Source: Gallionella sp. UBA4737
GTDB lineage: Bacteria > Pseudomonadota > Gammaproteobacteria > Burkholderiales > Gallionellaceae
Direction: 5' to 3'
DNA: 17,158 nt
Assembly (NCBI GenBank): GCA_002403995.1
Contig: DHIV01000015.1
Location: forward strand, 1 to 17,158
The position numbers and the translations under genes were made by a program. Positions 7,155 through 13,146 of this stretch are shown piece by piece; the first letter of the stretch is position 1; the number at the start of each line of letters is the position of its first letter. The notes beneath the pieces are model-generated. The model searched no databases and was not told the DNA's origin. It worked only from the letters and a program-made list of their open reading frames with translations.

Positions 7155-8339
7155 ATGCTCAATCGTTCCGCCACCGCCACGCTGAAACAACTTGCCACAT
7201 GGTATCCCGCCGTGGCGCTGACCGGCCCGCGACAGGCGGGCAAAACCACGCTGGCGCAGGCCGTGTTTCCCAATAAGCCCTACCGTTCGCTGGAAGACCC
7301 AGACCAGCGCGAATTTGCGTTGGCCGATCCGCGCGGCTTCCTCGCGCAGTTCCCGGACGGGGCGATCCTGGACGAAGTACAACGCGCGCCGGAACTGTTT
7401 TCCTACCTGCAAACTATTCTGGATGCGGATCGCCGCATGGGTTTGTTCATCCTTACCGGATCGCAGCAGTTCAGCCTGAACCTGAGCATTTCACAGTCGC
7501 TGGCGGGCAGGGTGGGTTATCTGCATTTGTTGCCGTTCGCGCATGAAGAGCTGCTGGCCGGATTTGCGCCGAAAAGTCTGGAAGCCATGCTGTTGCAAGG
7601 CTTCTATCCGCCGATGTTCGACCGGGGTATTCCGCCGCACGTCTGGTATGCCGATTACGTCGCCACCTACATCGAGCGCGACTTGCGCCAGCTCATCAAC
7701 GTGCGCGACCTCGCGGCGTTCCAGCGCTTCCTGCGCATGTGCGCCGCCCGCACCGGGCAGATGCTCAACCTCTCCGCGCTGGCGGCGGATTGCGGCATCA
7801 CGCACAACACCGCGAAAAGCTGGATTTCGATTCTGGAAGCAAGCTATCTGGTGGTGCTGCTGCCGCCCTGGCATCGCAACCTCGGCAAACGGCTGGTCAA
7901 AACGCCCAAGCTGTATTTTCTCGACACGGGTCTTGCGGCCTGGCTGGCCGGTGTGCGCAACGTCGGCGACCTGGAACTGGGCAGCATGCGCGGCGCGCTG
8001 TTTGAAACCTGGGTGGTGAGTGAATTGACCAAACACCTGTGCAACCACGCTTTGCCCAACCGCCTGTACTTCTGGCGCGACAGCACGGGCAATGAAGTCG
8101 ATTTGCTGGTGGAGCATGGCCCGGAAACGGCATTCCCTATCGAATGCAAGGCCGGACGGACGATAGCGGCAGACTGGTTCAAACCGCTGCAAGATTTCTG
8201 CAAGGCTTCTGGCGCATCCGGCTCCGCGCTGATTTACGGCGGACAAGAAAATCAGCCGCGCAGCCAGACACCCGTGTTTGGCTGGGAATCCATGAGGGAA
8301 CTGATTGAGCTCGCGTTTCGCGCTGAGGGCGGCAAATAA
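7155..8339 (+). CDS. AAA_14 / DUF4143 family ATPase
   Basis: The 394-residue protein has the two-part build of this family. The N-terminal AAA_14 ATPase has Walker A GPRQAGKT (24-31), Walker B with ILDEVQ (71-76) and a sensor-like FILTGSQQF (98-106). The C-terminal DUF4143 part has a nuclease-like core: E284 in ALFETWVVSEL, D315 in GNEVDLLVE, and ECK (330-332), matching the PD-(D/E)XK layout. A winged-helix-like region lies between (NLSALAADCGITHNTAKSWI, 205-224). The family is widespread, often patchy and accessory, and its role is not settled. The ATG at 7155 gives the standard family N-terminus. It has no ribosome binding site but lies at the predicted transcript start, behind a dyad-controlled promoter. 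The gene is GC-rich unlike the genes to its right, so it may have a separate origin. No toxin or antitoxin partner is evident. Confidence 0.93.
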   Translation: MLNRSATATLKQLATWYPAVALTGPRQAGKTTLAQAVFPNKPYRSLEDPDQREFALADPRGFLAQFPDGAILDEVQRAPELFSYLQTILDADRRMGLFILTGSQQFSLNLSISQSLAGRVGYLHLLPFAHEELLAGFAPKSLEAMLLQGFYPPMFDRGIPPHVWYADYVATYIERDLRQLINVRDLAAFQRFLRMCAARTGQMLNLSALAADCGITHNTAKSWISILEASYLVVLLPPWHRNLGKRLVKTPKLYFLDTGLAAWLAGVRNVGDLELGSMRGALFETWVVSELTKHLCNHALPNRLYFWRDSTGNEVDLLVEHGPETAFPIECKAGRTIAADWFKPLQDFCKASGASGSALIYGGQENQPRSQTPVFGWESMRELIELAFRAEGGK

Positions 8340-8392
8340 AAACACTTGTTCGTGGGATCAATCGAGTACGAGCCCATTGATTCGCATATTTC

Positions 8393-8875
8393 TCAATCGC
8401 AGCCCTTATAGTTGTTCGCCAGGCAGTTTCTTGCCATTTCTTGTGCATCTGAGATTTGTTGCGGCGTTATTTTCTTTGCCGCAAGATCGACCAGCTTCAC
8501 TGCTTTCTCCCCCGATGCCGCAGCAAGGCTTCCCCACATATACGAGATAACGTAGTCTTGAGTGACTCCGGTCCCCAAGTAATACATCACGCCAAGGTTT
8601 AGTTGAGCATCGGCAACGCCTTGTTCTGCGGCCATTCGATACCACTTCACGGCTTCTTTGTAATCTTGAGGTACCGTGGTGCCTTGGTCGTACATCGTGC
8701 CAAGCTTGAATTGGGCACCAGCATCACCTTGCTCGGCAAAATGCCGAACCGCTGCCTCTTCGTAGTCTTGAGGGACAGCGACTCCAAGATCCAGAAACGA
8801 CTTAAGAACTGATGGGGTTGCGCATCCAGTTAATGCAAACAAGCACACGGAAATTATCAATAGTTTTTTGTACAT
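8393..8875 (-). CDS. Sel1-repeat lipoprotein
   Basis: A 160-residue lipoprotein with MYKKLLIISVCLFALTGC: lipobox LTGC, lipidated Cys18. The mature part carries Sel1-type (TPR-like) repeats: AAVRHFAEQGDAGAQFKLGT, MYDQGTTVPQDYKEAVKWYR, MAAEQGVADAQLNLGVMYYL and GTGVTQDYVISYMWGSLAAA. The first repeat is degenerate. The tail AQEMARNCLANNYKGC ends with two cysteines that could pair. Sel1 repeats bind proteins, so an adaptor role at the inner face of the outer membrane is likely. The ATG has only a weak ribosome binding site. It converges on the ATPase gene with 53 bp between them, and is separated from the next upstream minus-strand gene by 146 bp, so operon membership is uncertain. Confidence 0.88.
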   Translation of the reverse strand: MYKKLLIISVCLFALTGCATPSVLKSFLDLGVAVPQDYEEAAVRHFAEQGDAGAQFKLGTMYDQGTTVPQDYKEAVKWYRMAAEQGVADAQLNLGVMYYLGTGVTQDYVISYMWGSLAAASGEKAVKLVDLAAKKITPQQISDAQEMARNCLANNYKGCD

Positions 8876-8987
8876 AACAAACGGATGCTAAAAATCGAAG
8901 TTTGGAATGCAGTGCCGCGACGATCAGTTGAACTCACAGCACAAAGGAGCCAGGCGCACTTTTATTTTTACTTGACCCCAGTTATTT

Positions 8988-9010
8988 TCCATGCGCCAGG
9001 AGCGCATGGA
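8988..9010. other. 9-bp perfect stem-loop after the Cys-rich secreted protein gene
   Basis: TCCATGCGC (8988-8996), loop CAGGA, GCGCATGGA (9002-9010). It lies 11 bp past the stop codon of the gene at 9022-9390. On neither strand is it followed by a T-run, so it is not a classical intrinsic terminator; it may stabilise the mRNA end or assist Rho-dependent stopping. Confidence 0.5.
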
Positions 9011-9021
9011 ATATAGTCAAA

Positions 9022-9390
9022 TCATTTGCGGTCGCGGTCAAAATATGTCCAGCACTTCGTCATTATGCCACTGGAAAATTGGTGGTCCACCACGCAAAAG
9101 CAAGCAGACATATTTTTCATACCTGTCATTCGCCTGCCGGTATACTCATCAAATGGCGCCATCGTCTTATCGCAAATTTCTTGCTTACTCATACCCGCCT
9201 CAGGAGGGGCGCCAAACCAGTTCTCTTCCCGACCTTTTCTGCATTCCGGTGGAATATCACCTATCACGCCAGGGCTGGTTTCGTGTACTTCAATGATTTC
9301 TCCACTTCTACCGCACGGTTGTTCGGGACTACTGTGCGCGGAAATTGAAATGACGAGCAAAAAGGATGTAAAAAATATTTTAGTTTTCAT
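9022..9390 (-). CDS. Small secreted cysteine-rich protein, unknown function
   Basis: The 122-residue protein starts MKTKIFFTSFLLVISISAHS, a signal peptide likely cut near S20-S21. The mature part has six cysteines (26, 50, 73, 97, 99, 113), an even number that suits three disulfides in the periplasm or outside; the pair CFC at 97-99 is close-set. No lipobox and no family recognised. The ATG at 9390 has AAGG about 9 bp upstream, supporting this start. It lies 214 bp downstream of the lipoprotein gene at 9605-10021, a gap in which I see no gene or clear promoter, and a stem-loop follows its stop. It could be either the tail of the long minus-strand operon or a separate unit. Confidence 0.72.
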   Translation of the reverse strand: MKTKIFFTSFLLVISISAHSSPEQPCGRSGEIIEVHETSPGVIGDIPPECRKGREENWFGAPPEAGMSKQEICDKTMAPFDEYTGRRMTGMKNMSACFCVVDHQFSSGIMTKCWTYFDRDRK

Positions 9391-9604
9391 TATTGTGACC
9401 TTCAGGTAGTTTAGAAATGGTACGTGGATGCAACAGCTGGCATGGTGTTTGATATGGCGCTGGTACAGTCATTGTGAAGTCCGGTCTACACTTAAAGACT
9501 CATTGCAGTCATCCGCAGGCATTCAACATTCACGCATACTTGCAAAGTAGATGGGCTAGCACACCGTCTCAAGCGCCGATTTTTAAATAATCCTGGGCCA
9601 TTGC

Positions 9605-10021
9605 TCAATCGAGATAGCCAGAGAGTGTTCCAGTAAAATCTCCAATATTCATGGCATCGATGTCGTCGAAATTATCAGCATTCAAAATAAATAGATGAGA
9701 ATCGTCTCCCAAATTCATGCCAATCTGATGCTTTGCGTCAACGTCGCATAAGACTACCCAGCCAAAAATAGGCTTATCATTCCAATGGCGCCTCCCCCAA
9801 CCTTTCCTGACTGTATGGCATTGCAGGCTTAACGAGTAAGGTTCGATCAATACATTCCGCATGTGTTTGCTAACCTTGTCATAAGCCTCTTGATACGTTG
9901 GCTTTTCTGCAAACTGCGCCTTGTTTACATCATCTATCGTCACCGGCACCTTCGCCGGAACATCGAACAAGGCAGCGCAAGCGGTAAGCATCAATGCGAA
10001 GGCCAACAATGCAATTTTCAT
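9605..10021 (-). CDS. Lipoprotein of unknown function
   Basis: A 138-residue protein with signal MKIALLAFALMLTAC: lipobox LTAC, Cys15 lipidated. The mature part has KPTYQEAYDKVSKHMRNVLI, and two further cysteines, Cys68 (LQCHT) and Cys92 (VLCDVD), which may form a disulfide. The middle, FGWVVLCDVDAKHQIGMNLG, looks like adjacent beta strands. I do not recognise the family. The start is supported by AAGGA about 9 bp upstream. It lies 32 bp after the Sel1/coiled-coil gene at 10054-11607 and is probably the last gene of the tight five-gene run. Confidence 0.82.
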   Translation of the reverse strand: MKIALLAFALMLTACAALFDVPAKVPVTIDDVNKAQFAEKPTYQEAYDKVSKHMRNVLIEPYSLSLQCHTVRKGWGRRHWNDKPIFGWVVLCDVDAKHQIGMNLGDDSHLFILNADNFDDIDAMNIGDFTGTLSGYLD

Positions 10022-10053
10022 GTTCTTATTCCTTTTGAATATACCGCTGACCT

Positions 10054-11607
10054 TTAGCGCTTAACTTGCCCATTATAAGAATCCGTACAATGGAGGCCTT
10101 TATCTTTGGGGCACATGTACGGTCTTGGCGCAGCAGCCAATCCGTATATCTTTACGATATTCCTGTCCCAGGAGCGCATGCCATATCCGCAACGATACAC
10201 GTCGGCCCGTTTACCACTCTTGGTTGTACCTTCACCCGCTGCTGTCGCTTCCGACAGCGGGCATTCAACCCCGCCAAGTGCACTTTCAACGGATGGACTG
10301 TCGAATAGGATGAGATTCTGACCAGGCCCGTCACACCACCATTTTTTGCTACTTTCGCTTTGGCGACAAATCGCAAACGCCTCCCACTGGATCGGACCCC
10401 ACTCGATCTTCTTGGTATTGGAAGTAGTGCTGCCGGTCAATCCTCCCGCTGATGTTGTTGATTGACCTGCTGTCGAACCACTTGCTGAGCCACTGCCGTC
10501 ATTCTGACTTGAACCGGTGTTTGAGTTAGAAGCGTTTTGACCTTGCCCTTGACCAGACCCGCTTTGAGTATCCTTAACGCAATACGCAGTCGGTGGAACA
10601 GTGACATACTGCCCATTGGCTTGACGCGCTGGCGAGGATCCGGGTGGGCACGACTTAGGCGAGGATGGAATAATGACTACCTGTGGCTGATATTTGGGGA
10701 GGTCGGGGGACGACGCTACGGCTTTTGCACGTGCGGCACGTTGAGCCTCATCACGCGCAGCACGTTCGCGATCGGCATCACGGCGACGTTGCTCTTGACG
10801 TACTTCCAGCGCAGCTCTTGCTGCGCGGTTTCTCTCTTCATCTTGTGCGGCACGTGCACGATTTGATGCTGCGTAAGCGTCTACCGATGGCTGGAGATTG
10901 CTGTTGATTTGCTGCATATTGCCAAGTATATTTTTTTGCATATCGGCGTAAATGCCGGCGCTCGCATCACCCGACGATTGCCGATTTTCTGCCTCTTGTG
11001 CATCTCTCCGTTCACGCTCTGCCAAGCGTTCACGTGCTTGATCCTCTTCTTCATCCCTGCGCTTTTGCGCTTGCCGTTCTTCTGCTTCTTGCGAGGCAGC
11101 GACGCTTTCTGAGGATAATCTAGCAAAATTTTTGCGTGCCACTTCATCGCCGCTATCACCAGCACTTTTATACCAATATATCGCTTTGCTTTGATCTGAT
11201 GAAGCGTAAATGTCACCTAATTTGTGCTGCGCAGCGACATACCCTTGTATGGCCGACTTGGTATACCAGTCGATAGCGTGCGCACGAGAGGCAGCTACGC
11301 CCTCGCCCTTTTCATAAAGATAGCCGAGGTTATACTGAGCGATTTTGTTACCATTCTCAGCTGCGATTTCATTCCATTTAAATGAAGCAACAAAGTCACG
11401 CTTCATTCCCTGACCGTTGTAGCACATCTCCCCTACGACACGTTGAGCTTCATCATTTCCGGAGTTTGCTAAAGGGATCAATACTTTTAATGCTGCGGCA
11501 TACCGCCCCGCCTTCAAAGCACTCAGTCCTGCGTCAATCTCTGCCGCAGAAACGGTCACAGTTAAAAACGTAAAAAGTATTCCAACCGCAATAATTAGAA
11601 TTTTCAT
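10054..11607 (-). CDS. Exported Sel1-repeat / coiled-coil protein with Cys-rich C-terminal domain
   Basis: The start at 11607 is chosen because it begins the signal peptide MKILIIAVGILFTFLTVTVS (cut near A21-A22) and avoids overlap with the upstream gene, which ends 10 bp before. The 517-residue protein has four parts: Sel1-like repeats (about 25-165, with IAQYNLGYLYEKGEGVAASR and YVAAQHKLGDIY); a long Glu/Arg/Gln/Ala-rich stretch, probably helical and partly coiled coil (about 170-297); a Gly/Ser/Gln linker (348-398); and a C-terminal domain with cysteines at 414, 425, 449, 473, 499 and 507, plus an earlier pair at 320 and 343. The even cysteine count suggests disulfides in the periplasm or outside. 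The Sel1 part may bind partners such as the neighbouring repeat proteins. No enzyme motif is visible. Confidence 0.85.
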   Translation of the reverse strand: MKILIIAVGILFTFLTVTVSAAEIDAGLSALKAGRYAAALKVLIPLANSGNDEAQRVVGEMCYNGQGMKRDFVASFKWNEIAAENGNKIAQYNLGYLYEKGEGVAASRAHAIDWYTKSAIQGYVAAQHKLGDIYASSDQSKAIYWYKSAGDSGDEVARKNFARLSSESVAASQEAEERQAQKRRDEEEDQARERLAERERRDAQEAENRQSSGDASAGIYADMQKNILGNMQQINSNLQPSVDAYAASNRARAAQDEERNRAARAALEVRQEQRRRDADRERAARDEAQRAARAKAVASSPDLPKYQPQVVIIPSSPKSCPPGSSPARQANGQYVTVPPTAYCVKDTQSGSGQGQGQNASNSNTGSSQNDGSGSASGSTAGQSTTSAGGLTGSTTSNTKKIEWGPIQWEAFAICRQSESSKKWWCDGPGQNLILFDSPSVESALGGVECPLSEATAAGEGTTKSGKRADVYRCGYGMRSWDRNIVKIYGLAAAPRPYMCPKDKGLHCTDSYNGQVKR

Positions 11608-11617
11608 GAAGCGGTCA

Positions 11618-12340
11618 CTAGAACAATTCTTTTGGCTTCGCAGGTCGAGCAGCTTTTTCATCGGCGGCCTTTTTCTGGCAAAGCATCACGGCATGCTTAA
11701 GAGCGCTTGACATTCTTTCAGCAACTTCGACATCTCTAAGCGGTATAATAATCAGTCCTACGTCATACCTAATCGATTCTATTTGCTGACCATTTATCGT
11801 TATCAAAACACGATTATTGATATCGTCATCTTTAATTGTAAGTCTTTGAATAAGTTCCTTATCAGTTAAAGCAACAGGATCCATCCTGGAAATCTTGATT
11901 ACATCTTTTCTGCCAAGACTGTGCCAATGTAGACTTGGATATTCAACTTGACCAACCTTAGAATTTTGAATTGTTATATTGTCTCCATCCATTTCTTGCA
12001 ATTTCAAGCGATAGAAATAGAGAATCCCGGCACTACCATCTGATGGTTCAGTTTGAGTTGGTTCAGTTTCAATAAAAGCCATCTCACAACCATCAAAGGT
12101 TGCTTCTTCATATTTTTTTCCACCATATCCGACGTTAAAAGGAATTGTGGATGCAAATTTTGCTGTAATCCATTGCGTTGTTTCTTCCAGCGATGGGCCA
12201 GTGGGTTTCTTAATTTCCGGCAATGGTGCTTCCCCGCCTAGCTGGGCAAGACAATTGCCGGACGCAACTAAAGTGATGGCGGCCGCAGCAATGGTGAACT
12301 TAAAATTGACCATTTTGAAGAAATCGTTTTTGATTTTCAT
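11618..12340 (-). CDS. Exported protein, second of two tandem paralogs
   Basis: The ATG at 12340 is preceded by AAGGA 8 bp upstream and opens a signal sequence (MKIKNDFFKMVNFKF, then a hydrophobic core, cleavage likely in SGNCLA-QLGG). The 240-residue product is strongly similar to the product of 12351-13124: shared blocks include GGEAPLPEIKKPTGPSLEET, ATFDGCEMAF, FYRLKLQEMD, MDPVALTDKELI, RLTIKDDDIN and CQKKAADEKAARPAK. Conserved mature cysteines 85 and 221 may pair. The segment 86-106 between GCEMAF and FYRLKLQ differs most. The family is not recognised; the beta-rich middle and charged tail suggest a periplasmic or secreted binding protein. The gene is 10 bp from its paralog and 10 bp from the Sel1/coiled-coil gene. 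The in-frame extension to 12394 runs into the paralog and is rejected. Confidence 0.85.
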   Translation of the reverse strand: MKIKNDFFKMVNFKFTIAAAAITLVASGNCLAQLGGEAPLPEIKKPTGPSLEETTQWITAKFASTIPFNVGYGGKKYEEATFDGCEMAFIETEPTQTEPSDGSAGILYFYRLKLQEMDGDNITIQNSKVGQVEYPSLHWHSLGRKDVIKISRMDPVALTDKELIQRLTIKDDDINNRVLITINGQQIESIRYDVGLIIIPLRDVEVAERMSSALKHAVMLCQKKAADEKAARPAKPKELF

Positions 12341-12350
12341 TAAGATATCC

Positions 12351-13124
12351 TTAGAACAATTCTTTTTGCTTCGCGGGACGGGCAGCTTTTTCATCGGCGG
12401 CTTTTTTCTGGCAAAGCATCACAGCATGCTTAAATGCGTTCGACATACTTTCGGCAACTTCAACATCTCTAAAATGTATAAAAAAGGAGGATTGTTGGAG
12501 AAACCTAATCGATACTATTTGCTGATCATTTATCGTTATCGAAACACGTTTCGCAACATTGATATCGTCATCTTTAATTGTAAGTCTTTTAATAAGTTCC
12601 TTATCAGTTAAAGCAACAGGATCCATCTCGGAATACTTGATTACATCTTTTTTGCCAAGACTGTACAAAGATAGATATGCAAATTCACCTTGACCATCCT
12701 TAGTTGGTTGAATTGTTATATTGTCTTCATCCATTTCTTGCAATTTCAAGCGATAGAAATTGAGCTCATCGGCTTTACCATCTCTTGTTCGAGCGTCAGT
12801 AAAAGCCATCTCACAACCATCAAAGGTTGCTTCATATTGTAGAATGGTCCGTTCTGAAAATTGGAAAGGAATTATGGATGCAAATTTTGCTGTAATCCAT
12901 TGCGTTGTTTCCTCCAGCGATGGGCCAGTGGGTTTCTTTATTTTCGGCAATGGTGCTTCCCCGCCTAGTTGGGCAAGACAATTGCCGGACGCGATTAATG
13001 TGATGACGGCCGCAGCAATGGTGAACTTAAAATAGTTCGTTCGAATTTTGAATACTGCTGAAATATTAGTAAGCAATGTGGGGCTCCATTTCTGATTCTT
13101 TTGGTTCAATCTAATTTTTTGCAT
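12351..13124 (-). CDS. Exported protein, first of two tandem paralogs
   Basis: A 257-residue paralog of the protein at 11618-12340, with the same signal core (FKFTIAAAVITLIASGNCLA) and mature blocks, and conserved cysteines 104 (FDGCEMAF) and 238 (VMLCQKK). It has a longer polar N-terminus (MQKIRLNQKNQKWSPTLLTN) before the hydrophobic core. The ribosome binding site for the ATG at 13124 is poor (GAGG about 13 bp upstream), so translation may depend on read-through from the ankyrin gene ending 22 bp upstream. Main differences from its paralog are after GCEMAF (TDARTRDGKADELN) and before the C-terminal block (FLQQSSFFIHFRDVEV). Function unknown; retention of two copies suggests partner or ligand diversification, or a heteromer. 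Confidence 0.83.
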   Translation of the reverse strand: MQKIRLNQKNQKWSPTLLTNISAVFKIRTNYFKFTIAAAVITLIASGNCLAQLGGEAPLPKIKKPTGPSLEETTQWITAKFASIIPFQFSERTILQYEATFDGCEMAFTDARTRDGKADELNFYRLKLQEMDEDNITIQPTKDGQGEFAYLSLYSLGKKDVIKYSEMDPVALTDKELIKRLTIKDDDINVAKRVSITINDQQIVSIRFLQQSSFFIHFRDVEVAESMSNAFKHAVMLCQKKAADEKAARPAKQKELF

Positions 13125-13146
13125 TTTTAAATTTCAACCTCTGGTG

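Larger units (their letters stand above)
11618..13124 (-). repeat. Tandem gene duplication including the gene junction
   Basis: The two paralogs are similar at DNA level over most of their length. The 3' ends are especially close: around the stop codons (11618 and 12351) both read TAGAACAATTCTTTT on the plus strand, followed by near-identical sequence through AGCTTTTTCATCGGCGGC. This looks like unequal crossing-over followed by divergence of the central segments. Confidence 0.8.

Noticed and set aside
7155..8339. Toxin-antitoxin pair built on the DUF4143 ATPase
   Set aside because: No partner ORF sits upstream or downstream on the same strand; the neighbours are a relic and a convergent lipoprotein gene.
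8955..8985. Minus-strand GGGGTCAAGTAAAAAT stretch resembling ends of small transposons or REP-associated elements
   Set aside because: Only one copy was seen in the window, with no matching partner end and no transposase, so a mobile element cannot be supported.
8996..9008. 13-bp match CCAGGAGCGCATG shared with a site near 10170
   Set aside because: A match of this length is expected by chance within 17 kb, and the second copy lies in coding sequence.
11608..11661. N-terminal extension MKKLLDLRSQKNCSS of the Sel1/coiled-coil protein
   Set aside because: This lies in the end of the upstream gene read in another frame. The same artefact occurs at the end of its paralog, and signal peptides begin at the downstream ATGs.
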